Shown piece by piece: positions 1-7,129 of a stretch of DNA of 17,778 bases. The translations under genes were made by a program, and so were the position numbers. The notes under the pieces are model-generated. The model saw only the letters and a list, made by a program, of their open reading frames with translations, made no database searches and was not told the DNA's origin. Every line of letters starts with the position of its first letter. The stretch's first letter is position 1. The DNA is from JBAZDV01 sp041669745 (lineage in GTDB: Archaea > Thermoplasmatota > Thermoplasmata > Methanomassiliicoccales > Methanomethylophilaceae), in contig JBAYAO010000021.1 of NCBI GenBank assembly GCA_041669745.1, forward strand, positions 1 through 17,778. The letters are read 5' to 3'.

Positions 1-290
1 GGATCGGCGGCGATATTCTTTTCCATCGCCTCCTCTTCCTTGGAGTATATGCTCGCAAGCAGTTCATCGTCCACACCTTTTGGCCTGAAAACGTGACGGG
101 AGTAGAAGGTCTGTCCGATGAACAGATAGAGGACGAAACCGATCAGGGGTAAGAACCAGAACACCAATGTCCATACCAATATGCTCTTCGGATCGGTTTT
201 TTCCCAAAAAACCATCAGAATCACGAGTATGGCATTGATGAATATGATTACCCATACGAAATCGGAAACGAAGATATCAAAGTCAAACAC
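1..290 (-). CDS. Cardiolipin synthase / phospholipase D family, N-terminal part (runs off left edge)
   Basis: Read from GTG at 290, this frame gives about 96 residues before the window ends. Two hydrophobic segments (about residues 10-28 and 40-57) surround a short polar loop with E-K-T-D-P, and the second ends in P-L-I-G-F-V-L-Y-L-F-I-G. This is the pattern of the PLDc_N membrane anchor at the start of bacterial and archaeal cardiolipin synthases. After it comes a cytoplasmic stretch with K-E-E-E-A. The catalytic HKD motifs would lie outside the window, so the enzyme assignment rests on the anchor alone. The start is constrained by an in-frame TAA at 294-296 directly upstream; a TATA-like box lies about 26 bp upstream and there is no Shine-Dalgarno. 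The role would be phospholipid headgroup transfer at the membrane. Another protein with a PLDc_N anchor is possible. Confidence 0.62.
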   Translation of the reverse strand, partial: MFDFDIFVSDFVWVIIFINAILVILMVFWEKTDPKSILVWTLVFWFLPLIGFVLYLFIGQTFYSRHVFRPKGVDDELLASIYSKEEEAMEKNIAAD

Positions 291-300
291 AGATTATAAT

Positions 301-320
301 CCGACTGTCGGAATATAAAA
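301..320 (-). promoter_or_regulatory. Promoter of the cardiolipin synthase-like gene, with an 11-bp palindrome
   Basis: On the minus strand TTTTATATTC (311-320) is a good archaeal TATA box centred about 26 bp before the GTG at 290, so transcription would begin at or next to the start codon. Between the two lies CCGACTGTCGG (301-311), palindromic around its central base. Its position between TATA box and start would suit a repressor site; that is inference. Confidence 0.45.
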
Positions 321-324
321 TCGT

Positions 325-894
325 TCATGTCCTTTTTATCGATCTAGCGGGATTTCCGGCGAAAACAGCATCCGACGGTACATTCCTGGTAACGACCGAA
401 CCCGCGCCGATCACGGATCTGTCACCGATCGTGATCCCGGGAAGGATTATGGAACCCGCGCCGATCCAAACATCGTTCCCGATCTTAACTGGAAGGTGGA
501 TGCTCGCAAGATCCCTTCGTTTCAGGTGGTCTTTTGAATGTGTCACAGTGATGATCTGCACTCCGGGTGCGATCATGACGTGATCGCCGATTAAAATTTT
601 GGTATCATCTAGGAAGGTACAACCGTAATTGATAAGCACGTCATTGCCGAGAATGATGTTTCTTCCTACATCGCAGTAAAACGGTGGAAAGATACGCAGA
701 CCGGCAGGAAGGGAACGTCCTAAAATTCTCTCAAGAAGCTCATTTTTTTCATTTTGAGGCAGATCTGTTGTGTTGAATCTCATGATAAGATCCTTGGTCC
801 TGTTCATGAGGTCGGTGAAGGTCTTGAGATCGGGATCGTGTCTGTCTATCCATTCTCCTGCATCGATGCGTTGAAAGATATCTCTGCCGCTCAT
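325..894 (-). CDS. Maltose/galactoside-type sugar O-acetyltransferase (LbH hexapeptide family)
   Basis: 189 residues when read from the ATG at 894, the usual length for Maa/LacA-type enzymes. Residues 1-60 fit the N-terminal maltose-acetyltransferase cap. From about residue 75 there are repeated hexapeptides (I-I-L-G-N-D, I-L-I-G-D-H, V-K-I-G-N-D-V-W-I-G-A-G) that form a left-handed beta helix. The presumed catalytic His is in T-V-T-H-S-K-D-H (His119), and the protein ends in the family hallmark A-G-N-P-A-R. It would move an acetyl group from acetyl-CoA to a sugar hydroxyl, in the cytoplasm. The frame stays open upstream to 1008, but that would overlap the preceding gene and add residues the family lacks. 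A TATA-like AATATT at 923-928 supports the 894 start. The natural substrate is unknown. Confidence 0.85.
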   Translation of the reverse strand: MSGRDIFQRIDAGEWIDRHDPDLKTFTDLMNRTKDLIMRFNTTDLPQNEKNELLERILGRSLPAGLRIFPPFYCDVGRNIILGNDVLINYGCTFLDDTKILIGDHVMIAPGVQIITVTHSKDHLKRRDLASIHLPVKIGNDVWIGAGSIILPGITIGDRSVIGAGSVVTRNVPSDAVFAGNPARSIKRT

Positions 895-944
895 GAAAGA
901 GGGAAGTGCATAGGAGGTATTGAATATTTGTAAGAGGAAAGGCC

Positions 945-960
945 CGGGGCATATGCCCCG
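945..960. repeat. Perfect 16-bp palindrome between MFS gene and sugar acetyltransferase
   Basis: CGGGGCATATGCCCCG reads the same on both strands. As RNA it can fold as a six-pair GC-rich stem with an AUAU loop. It lies 20 bp past the stop of the MFS gene and just upstream of the TATA-like element of the acetyltransferase gene. It could be a terminator (a moderately T-rich GGCCTTTCCTCTT follows on the minus strand) or an operator. Confidence 0.5.
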
Positions 961-979
961 TGTGTTGTAAGAAAAGTAT

Positions 980-2533
980 TCATTGCGTTTCGATACCTGA
1001 CGTATCACACATCTCAGTGTCTTCGAACTTATCTTTCAGAGGCACCCTCTTTATGGCAATGCTCGGGACCAGCACTATCGCGGTGATCATCGCACCAAGT
1101 ACGAATGCATAACTGATACTGTTGCCGAAGGACGATATGATCTGACTTGCGTAGTTCGGCAGGACCCTGATCCATTCAATGGCACCGATGTTGTGCGGTA
1201 TTCCGGAGTATTCATATATCTCGCGGGGAAGCGAATTGAACAATTCCGTGTTCATACGGCTGTTCACGATGGTTCCGAATATCGCCACACCGATGGTACC
1301 GCCGATACTTCGAAACAGGTTGACGGCAGAGGTGGTGATGCCCATTTCTTTTTTGGTCGCTATATTCTGAACCGCAACCATGTACATTGACATCATACAT
1401 CCAAGACCGGTACCCAATACGACCAGATACATGGAGGCGATATACTGTGAGTCTCCGACACCCAGTGTGGACAGCAGGAGCATACCGGCCACCGTGATCG
1501 GGGGGCCGATCAGCAACCATGGTTTGTATCCTGTGCGTTTGGAGAGAAAACCGCTTCCGATCGCCGTGATCATTATTCCGATTGTCAGAGGGACCATGGT
1601 CTCTCCGCTGTTTGTCGCCGACATGCCTATCACGGTCTGCATGAATGTGGGGAGGTACGCCATCACACCGAACATACCGAGTGCAACGATGAACATGCCC
1701 ACGCAACTGCATACTATGATGTTGTTCCTGAACATATGTAACGGAAGCACAGGGTCCCTGACCTTGGTCTCCACCCATATGAACAACGAGAGAAGAACGG
1801 CCGACAGGAGGGCCATGCCTATTATTTCCATGCTCATCCATTCATATCTGTCGCCTGCCCATGTGAACATGAGCAGCAGGATCAGGATGAACACGGACAA
1901 CACGGTCATTCCATAGTAGTCGATGCTGTGGCGTTCGTCGCATTGGACTCTCGGGAATTTAAGAGCTGTGAATGCCAATGCGAGTATCCCTATGGGCACG
2001 TTCACGAAGAACACCCAATGCCAACTGACGTTGTCAACGATTATGCCGCCGAGCCATGGACCTATACAGCTTGCGACCGCGAACAGAGATCCCAGAAGGC
2101 CCTGTATCTTACCTCTCTCGGACGGGACGTACAGGTCTGCCACAGTGGCTGTGGCCACAGGTATCAGTATACCACCGCCGAGACCCTGCATTGCGCGGAA
2201 CGCGATCAGAGAATTCATAGTCTCCGACAGTCCCGACAGGATGGAGCCCGTGAGAAATATCAGCATACCCGCGAGGAAGATCCTCTTCCTCCCATAGAGG
2301 TCGGACAGCTTTCCCGCAATGGGGATCATTATGGTCTCCGCAAGCATGTATCCGGTAAATACCCAGGTGTAGTGTTCCATGCCTCCGAGGTCTGCGATGA
2401 TCGTAGGCAGGCTGGTTGATACTATGGTCTGGTCGAGACAAGCCAGTAACATCCCCAACCCGAGACCTATCATTATGGAGGTCCTTACTTTCTTGTCGAT
2501 ATTGAAATAATCTGTAGCGGTGTTCTCTTTCAT
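980..2533 (-). CDS. MFS multidrug efflux transporter, DHA2 family (EmrB/QacA type, 14 TM)
   Basis: 517 residues, the standard length for 14-TM drug:proton antiporters. Visible family motifs, in order: L-D-Q-T-I-V-S-T-S-L-P-T (residues 33-44, motif D1 in TM1), G-K-L-S-D-L-Y-G-R-K-R (74-84, motif A in the TM2-3 loop), R-A-M-Q-G-L-G-G-G (113-121, motif B) and G-P-W-L-G-G (158-163, motif C of antiporters). The rest is regularly spaced hydrophobic helices with a short charged C-terminus. It should expel hydrophobic or cationic compounds across the cytoplasmic membrane using proton influx; the substrate cannot be read from sequence. The ATG at 2533 is preceded by AAGAAG, a weak ribosome-binding site. 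The gene appears to be a single unit; a GCATGCATGC palindrome about 20 bp upstream may be its control site. Confidence 0.93.
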   Translation of the reverse strand: MKENTATDYFNIDKKVRTSIMIGLGLGMLLACLDQTIVSTSLPTIIADLGGMEHYTWVFTGYMLAETIMIPIAGKLSDLYGRKRIFLAGMLIFLTGSILSGLSETMNSLIAFRAMQGLGGGILIPVATATVADLYVPSERGKIQGLLGSLFAVASCIGPWLGGIIVDNVSWHWVFFVNVPIGILALAFTALKFPRVQCDERHSIDYYGMTVLSVFILILLLMFTWAGDRYEWMSMEIIGMALLSAVLLSLFIWVETKVRDPVLPLHMFRNNIIVCSCVGMFIVALGMFGVMAYLPTFMQTVIGMSATNSGETMVPLTIGIMITAIGSGFLSKRTGYKPWLLIGPPITVAGMLLLSTLGVGDSQYIASMYLVVLGTGLGCMMSMYMVAVQNIATKKEMGITTSAVNLFRSIGGTIGVAIFGTIVNSRMNTELFNSLPREIYEYSGIPHNIGAIEWIRVLPNYASQIISSFGNSISYAFVLGAMITAIVLVPSIAIKRVPLKDKFEDTEMCDTSGIETQ

Positions 2534-2553
2534 GGTAATCTTCTTTTAGGTTT

Positions 2554-2563
2554 GCATGCATGC
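2554..2563. promoter_or_regulatory. Palindrome GCATGCATGC upstream of the MFS efflux gene
   Basis: A perfect 10-bp palindrome lies 20-30 bp upstream of the MFS start codon, where the TATA box or transcription start would be; no obvious TATA box is visible there. Efflux genes are often controlled by local repressors, but no regulator gene lies next to this one. Operator function is inferred from position only. Confidence 0.3.
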
Positions 2564-2615
2564 TTTTGATGTTCGATGACAGGTCTCCATACATCGGGAT
2601 CCTGGAGATTCAAGT

Positions 2616-2867
2616 TCAAAACATCCAAGGGATGTGAGTGAGCACAGGGAAGATGTCCTCGGCAAAGTCAACGGCTCAGGTCTCCTCAGGGAACAATTCA
2701 TCGTCCTATCCTCATCCTGAAATACGGTTCTTCCAGATACAGCTAGGAAGATTATCCGAAGAAGGATCATCCTCCATAACTATATGGACTGGCACATCTG
2801 GAAAATCCTCTGTCGTCACTTCTGGATTCAGATTCCAAATCGACACGATATTCTCATTGACCGTGAA
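2616..2867 (-). pseudogene. Possible decayed coding remnant in the MFS-tyrA gap
   Basis: This gap of about 400 bases has no intact gene. One minus-strand frame reads like protein across several stops: a 51-residue open stretch (with P-E-V-T-T-E-D-F-P-D-V-P-V-H-I-V), then TGA and TAG close together, then D-D-E-L-F-P-E-E-T, a TGA, then A-V-D-F-A-E-D-I-F-P-V-L-T-H-I-P-W-M-F and another TGA. The acidic, amphipathic composition in one continuous frame suggests a gene broken by point mutations. A TATA-like ATTATATACC (2893-2902, minus strand) precedes it. I do not recognise the family. The first segment could instead be a 44-residue ORF starting at GTG 2846. Confidence 0.3.
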
Positions 2868-2873
2868 TCAGTC

Positions 2874-2936
2874 AGAAGAAGAAAGAGGGTTGGTATATAA
2901 TCATTATCATGCGAATGAGTATCTGTTATCTACTCA
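2874..2936 (-). terminator. Candidate end of the aro operon: small stem plus pyrimidine tract
   Basis: TGAGTA (2916-2921) and TACTCA (2931-2936) form a six-base inverted repeat around a nine-base loop, overlapping the tyrA stop codon. On the minus strand a pyrimidine run CCCTCTTTCTTCTTCT (2874-2889) follows. The stem is AT-rich and weak, and a TATA-like sequence lies between the two parts, so this is only a plausible terminator. Confidence 0.25.
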
Positions 2937-3989
2937 ATCATTGAAATATATCCTTCCAAGATCCATCAGTTCGATGAACTTCGCCGGATTCCCGTCCAGA
3001 GAAGCCTTCTTGAGATCCTTTATCGCATCGGAAAAGAGGCTCCAGAGTTTATCTCTGTTTATGTTCAGATGCTGGATGTCGTAGTACAGTTTCGGATCCT
3101 CTGATGCGACCGACCTGTTGGTCTCCATGTTCTTTATGAATGTCGTGGATGCGACAGAACACATGTCATCGAAGGAATATCCGCTCCTCTCCAATACGGT
3201 GAAGAATGCGATATTGACGGCATGGCTCAATCCGAGGACATAGGACATGTAGTCATCGTGGGAATCGAGGTCCATAAGACGTATGTTTGCGCCTTTGTCA
3301 CTGAAAAGGATTTCAGCTTCTGTCACTGCCTCTTGATTTCCGCAGTCGCATATAATCAGATTCCGGTTATACATGGATTTGGCGGATGGTCCGAACATCG
3401 GATGTACAGAACAGACCTTCTTGCTCTCTGCCATCCTTCTCAGTGTTCTGACGAAGGGTGATTTGAGAGAAGCTATATCGAAGATCAAAGTGTCGTTTCC
3501 GCATATCTCGTCCAATCTGTTCAATATTCCGTCAACGACCGAGATGGGAACGGAAACGATCGCAACATCTGCGGACCTTACATCCTCCATGGAAAATCCA
3601 TCATCCAGGGACGGATCTATGATAGTGACCCGGTGGCCGATTTTTGTCAGAAGATCGGAAATCCACCTGCCCATCTTTCCGGCGCCTCCGATCACGAACA
3701 CATTCTTTGGTCGTAGTTCAGAGCGGGGGAGGGAGGTCTGTCTCTCAACGGATTCCTGTATGAGGGCTCTGCATACGGTCTCCATGATGTTCGGGTCCAT
3801 GTCGCAGCTTTCTGCGAATTCCCTGTATCTTCTCACTATGTCCTCCTCTACAGGTACATTCCTGACCGGTATGTCATTCGTCATTTTGTATCTGCCGATA
3901 TCCTCGGCAATCTCCGTTCTTCTCCTTATGAGTTCGAGGATCCTTGTATCTGTATCTTCTATCTCTGTTCTGAGTTCTCTCAAATCCAT
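2934..3989 (-). CDS. tyrA: Bifunctional chorismate mutase / prephenate dehydrogenase
   Basis: 351 residues. Residues 1-85 are an AroQ-type helical chorismate mutase; Arg7, Arg24, Lys35 and Glu48 match the substrate-binding positions of the E. coli domain. The usual Arg before that Glu appears to be Val47 here. From residue 96 a Rossmann fold begins (N-V-F-V-I-G-G-A-G-K-M-G), followed by the prephenate dehydrogenase hallmark V-H-P-M-F-G-P with catalytic His196. The enzyme should rearrange chorismate to prephenate and then oxidise it with NAD(P)+ and decarboxylation to 4-hydroxyphenylpyruvate, the tyrosine precursor. It is the last gene of the aro operon; its ATG comes four bases after the chorismate synthase stop, so translation is probably coupled. 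No phenylalanine-branch prephenate dehydratase is in the window. Confidence 0.93.
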   Translation of the reverse strand: MDLRELRTEIEDTDTRILELIRRRTEIAEDIGRYKMTNDIPVRNVPVEEDIVRRYREFAESCDMDPNIMETVCRALIQESVERQTSLPRSELRPKNVFVIGGAGKMGRWISDLLTKIGHRVTIIDPSLDDGFSMEDVRSADVAIVSVPISVVDGILNRLDEICGNDTLIFDIASLKSPFVRTLRRMAESKKVCSVHPMFGPSAKSMYNRNLIICDCGNQEAVTEAEILFSDKGANIRLMDLDSHDDYMSYVLGLSHAVNIAFFTVLERSGYSFDDMCSVASTTFIKNMETNRSVASEDPKLYYDIQHLNINRDKLWSLFSDAIKDLKKASLDGNPAKFIELMDLGRIYFND

Positions 3990-3993
3990 GGTA

Positions 3994-5046
3994 TCATCTT
4001 CTCATCTGGTCTGCGATCACCAAAGCGGTCATCGCCTCTACCACAGAGACCGCACGCGGCACTATGCACGGATCATGTCTGCCTCTGATGGATATCGTGT
4101 CGTTTTTTCCGGTCTCCAGATTGACAGTGTCCTGGGTCTTTGCAATGGATGGTGTCGGCTTGAATGCTGTACGAAAGACCATTGGCATCCCGTCGCTCAT
4201 TCCTCCCAGTATACCGCCCATATTGTTGGTCCTTGTTTTCACACCGTCATCCACGATGTAGGCGTCATTGCTCTGCGAGCCCTTCATCCCGGTGATGTCA
4301 AAACCTTTTCCGAACTCAACGCCTTTCACTCCCGGAATGCTGAATACGGCCCTTGCGATCTCAGAGTCCAGGGCTTCGAACCATATGCCTCCGAAACCCG
4401 GGGACATGCCCAGCGAGATGCATTCGACCACACCGCCTATACTGTCTCCCTCTGCGGAGACATCCAGTATGGTCTGTTTCATTTTCCTGTCGATCTCGTC
4501 GGTACAGGCTCTTGTATCGTATCTCCTGGATCCGAAGGCATCGTCGATGTTCCTGTCGTCCGTATCGCAAATCGATCCTATGGAACGTGTGAATCCGGCG
4601 ATCCGTATGTTTCTGGTATCCAGATACTGTTTCGCGATGCTGCCTGCCGCGACTATCGGGGCGGTCATACGACCTGAGAATTGACCCCCGCCGCGAATAT
4701 CGAACGTCTTGAACTTATTCAACGCCGGGAAGTCCGCATGGCCCGGTCTCGGTCTTTTTTCGAATTCCAGGTATTTCGAACCATCGGTGTTGTTGTTCCT
4801 GATCATTATCGTGATCGGAGAACCATCGGTGACACCGTTGATCACGCCGCTCGCGATATTCACGTGATCGGATTCCTTCCTGGGGGTTCCGATCCGATCC
4901 TTTGGTTTCCGGAGGTCCATGTCCCTTTGGACGATTTCTTCGGAGACCGCGATACCTGCGGGGATCCCCTCAAGGATGCAACCGACGAAAATGCCGTGAC
5001 TTTTTCCGAACAGGTGCATGACCACTTTCTTTCCTAGACAGTACAT
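3994..5046 (-). CDS. aroC: Chorismate synthase
   Basis: 350 residues from the ATG at 5046, which overlaps the stop of the EPSP synthase gene by one base (TGATG). The frame is open further upstream, but M-Y-C-L-G-K-K-V-V is the right family start. Conserved features: F-G-K-S-H-G near residue 13, R-P-G-H-A-D-F, the FMN-site D-I-R-G-G-G-Q-F-S-G-R-M-T, and the C-terminal R-H-D-P-C-I-V-P-R-A with V-V-E-A-M. It performs the trans-elimination of phosphate from EPSP to chorismate and needs reduced FMN. The first signature normally reads GESHG; here residue 15 is Lys (codon AAA, 5002-5004), one base from Glu. The catalytic His17 is kept, and the rest looks fully functional. Confidence 0.95.
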   Translation of the reverse strand: MYCLGKKVVMHLFGKSHGIFVGCILEGIPAGIAVSEEIVQRDMDLRKPKDRIGTPRKESDHVNIASGVINGVTDGSPITIMIRNNNTDGSKYLEFEKRPRPGHADFPALNKFKTFDIRGGGQFSGRMTAPIVAAGSIAKQYLDTRNIRIAGFTRSIGSICDTDDRNIDDAFGSRRYDTRACTDEIDRKMKQTILDVSAEGDSIGGVVECISLGMSPGFGGIWFEALDSEIARAVFSIPGVKGVEFGKGFDITGMKGSQSNDAYIVDDGVKTRTNNMGGILGGMSDGMPMVFRTAFKPTPSIAKTQDTVNLETGKNDTISIRGRHDPCIVPRAVSVVEAMTALVIADQMRR

Positions 5047-6296
5047 CAAATCACGCTCATTCCCAATCTCCTCATGTGGTCGGGGAACATGGGATACGAT
5101 ACCGAACAGCATTCCGCGTTATTCATGGTTATCGGCGATTCAGACACCAAAGAGGCGACAGCGGCGGCCATCATTATCCTATGATCGTTGGCGTTATCGA
5201 TCTCCCCTCCCTTCAGTTTTCTCACACCATGGATTATGCATCCGTCGTCGGTGCCCTCTATGTCGGCGCCTATGGTTCTCAGCATTCTCACTGTGGTATC
5301 GATCCTGTCACTCTCCTTGAATCTGAGCTGCGGTGCACCATAGAGTCTGGTGGTACCGTCGGCAGTACTGAACAGTACGGCTAGTATCGGGAACAGGTCC
5401 GGATTGTCACCGATGTCGAGGTCCATGCCCCTCAGTTCTCCGCGTTCCGAGGTCACGGTATCTTTGTCGACGGATATCGATGCACCCGCCCCTCTGAGTA
5501 TGTTGACTATCTCCTTGTCGCCCTGGGGATCGTCAAGGTCCATCCCTGTGACGGATACGGTCCCTGCTAACGCTCCGGCGACAAGAGGGAACGCAGCCGA
5601 TGAGAAATCTGCAGGCACGGAGTAGTTGCAAGGCGAGTAACCGCCATTCCTGATGACGATCTCATGATCCTCAATATTGACATCCGCCCCGAAGAGCGAC
5701 ATCATATGGGACGTGATGTCCAGATAAGGCCTCGATACTAGACCCCCCCTGATCGTTATTTTGGTATCCCGGTCCAGCATGGGTGCCACGATCATAAGGG
5801 AGGATATGTACTGCGAACTGATGTTACCGTCGATACTTACGTCTCCGCCATGGTTCGGACCCTTCACGGTCACAGGTGGATAACCTTCGTCGGATGAACA
5901 TTCGACACCCATTTGTCCTAAGGCGTTCAGTAGTTCGGACATAGGCCTTTTCTTGAGGGAATCATCGCCGGTTATCGTAACCTTGTCACTGAACATGGAG
6001 GAGATCCCGGCGAGCAATCTCATCGTGGTCCCCGAATTCTCGGTGTCGACCTCCACGGTCGGAGGATGCAGATTCCCGCCGGTGATCTGTATGCCGCTGC
6101 ATCCCTTCCATACGGATGCACCGATCGATCTGATCGAGTTCAGGGTCGAAAGCGTGTCTGCAGACAGTAGCGGATTGGTGATGAGACTTTTTCCGTTGGC
6201 GAGAGAGCTCAGGAAGAATGCGCGGTGGGTATGGCTTTTGGATGCCGGTGGCGAGACCCTACCCCTTACCGCTGAACCGCTGAACGTGAGTCTCAT
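5046..6296 (-). CDS. aroA: 3-phosphoshikimate 1-carboxyvinyltransferase (EPSP synthase)
   Basis: 416 residues, full length. The active-site blocks of the two-domain EPSP synthase fold are present: S-K-S-H-T-H-R-A (residues 19-26, with Lys20 and Arg25), N-S-G-T-T-M-R (87-93), Q-Y-I-S-S-L-M, A-D-F-S-S-A-A-F, D-N-P-D-L-F-P, R-F-K-E-S-D-R-I and N-D-H-R-I-M-M-A. It joins phosphoenolpyruvate to shikimate 3-phosphate, releasing phosphate, in the cytoplasm. The start codon overlaps the stop of the shikimate kinase gene as ATGA, and the next gene, chorismate synthase, overlaps its own stop, so it lies inside a translationally coupled chain. The C-terminal block reads C-C-S-V-S-Y-P, without the lysine found there in E. 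coli; other EPSP synthase classes also differ at this position. Confidence 0.95.
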   Translation of the reverse strand: MRLTFSGSAVRGRVSPPASKSHTHRAFFLSSLANGKSLITNPLLSADTLSTLNSIRSIGASVWKGCSGIQITGGNLHPPTVEVDTENSGTTMRLLAGISSMFSDKVTITGDDSLKKRPMSELLNALGQMGVECSSDEGYPPVTVKGPNHGGDVSIDGNISSQYISSLMIVAPMLDRDTKITIRGGLVSRPYLDITSHMMSLFGADVNIEDHEIVIRNGGYSPCNYSVPADFSSAAFPLVAGALAGTVSVTGMDLDDPQGDKEIVNILRGAGASISVDKDTVTSERGELRGMDLDIGDNPDLFPILAVLFSTADGTTRLYGAPQLRFKESDRIDTTVRMLRTIGADIEGTDDGCIIHGVRKLKGGEIDNANDHRIMMAAAVASLVSESPITMNNAECCSVSYPMFPDHMRRLGMSVI

Positions 6297-7129
6297 TCGA
6301 TCCTCCTCCTGGTATGCGCCATTATTGCGTCTCCGAGTTCCATAGATGTTGCGAAATCCCGTCCTTTTCCTTTTTCCACGAGGATCGCGACCGCGGGTCC
6401 GCTTCCGGTCAATCCTGCGGCCAATGCGCCATTTTCGATAGCTCTTTCCGCAATTGAATTATCGGTACCGGTGGCAGCCGAGAAGACCCTTCCGTTGAGG
6501 GTGAGTGCCCTCAGAGGATCCGTTTTGGCAAGTTCCACGATCCCCTCGACCTCTCGAGCGGTGTTTCTGATCATGTCGAGTTGCAGTCCCTTCTTCCTTA
6601 TCTTGACCCCCGGTACGTAAACGATGACATCCATGTCATTGATGTCATCGTTGAACAGAAGGGTGTTGTTGCGGTTGTCAGTCATGACTATGCCGCCGAA
6701 ATGACATCCGCATGCATCATCGAAAGAGCCCGTGACTGTAACTCCCGCTTCCTTCGCACATCCGACACCGAGTTTTATCAAGGTTATTTGGTCGATCTCC
6801 TTCCCAGTGCTGTTCATCACTGCTTCGATGATCGCATTGCATGCCGAACTCGAACTTTTCAGGCCGCGGGATATGGGAATATTCGAATCAACGGTCAGCG
6901 ACCAGCCTTCCGGTTCCTCGAGGTCCAGATGTTCGTACGTACGTTTCACGCACAGTTTGGCCATGAGGTCGTCCTCTGTAGGATCGATCGCTATCGATAC
7001 CTTTCTGAGATCGCCCCGAGGATCGAACATCGCCTTCGTATACAAGTCAATACCGATGGTGCAGCCTATGCCGCAGGCCATGGCGTTCACCACCGTTATG
7101 GCACCGAAGGACCTTCCATTGCCGATCAT
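6293..7129 (-). CDS. Archaeal shikimate kinase (GHMP kinase family)
   Basis: 278 residues. This is the archaeal shikimate kinase, unrelated to bacterial AroK. The ATP-binding GHMP motif P-I-S-R-G-L-K-S-S-S-S-A lies at residues 85-96. An N-terminal G-A-I-T-V-V-N-A segment with a glycine-rich run, a G-S-F-D-D-A-C-G block in the middle, and the C-terminal T-G-S-G-P-A-V-A-I-L motif complete the family pattern. It phosphorylates shikimate at the 3-hydroxyl. Its ATG overlaps the TGA of the upstream aroDE fusion (ATGA), and its stop overlaps the start of EPSP synthase the same way, so the genes are in pathway order. The context excludes other GHMP substrates such as homoserine or mevalonate. Confidence 0.93.
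   Translation of the reverse strand: MIGNGRSFGAITVVNAMACGIGCTIGIDLYTKAMFDPRGDLRKVSIAIDPTEDDLMAKLCVKRTYEHLDLEEPEGWSLTVDSNIPISRGLKSSSSACNAIIEAVMNSTGKEIDQITLIKLGVGCAKEAGVTVTGSFDDACGCHFGGIVMTDNRNNTLLFNDDINDMDVIVYVPGVKIRKKGLQLDMIRNTAREVEGIVELAKTDPLRALTLNGRVFSAATGTDNSIAERAIENGALAAGLTGSGPAVAILVEKGKGRDFATSMELGDAIMAHTRRRIE

Noticed and set aside
895..1008. Upstream extension of the sugar acetyltransferase to an ATG at 1008
   Set aside because: It overlaps the MFS gene, contains the 16-bp palindrome, and adds residues not found in the family. The ATG at 894 gives the usual length.
2638..3084. 148-codon plus-strand open frame in the MFS-tyrA gap
   Set aside because: The first part is Ser/Gly-rich and low in complexity, and the end runs antisense through the conserved tyrA C-terminus. 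No start signals were seen.
3373..4677. 434-codon plus-strand open frame opposite tyrA and chorismate synthase
   Set aside because: It lies antisense to two clearly conserved enzymes, has no protein-like motifs, and long antisense frames are expected here given the codon use of the aro genes.
5044..6296. EPSP synthase C-terminal block lacking the lysine of E. coli (C-C-S-V-S-Y-P) as a defect
   Set aside because: As I recall, that lysine is not conserved in other EPSP synthase classes, and all other active-site blocks are intact.
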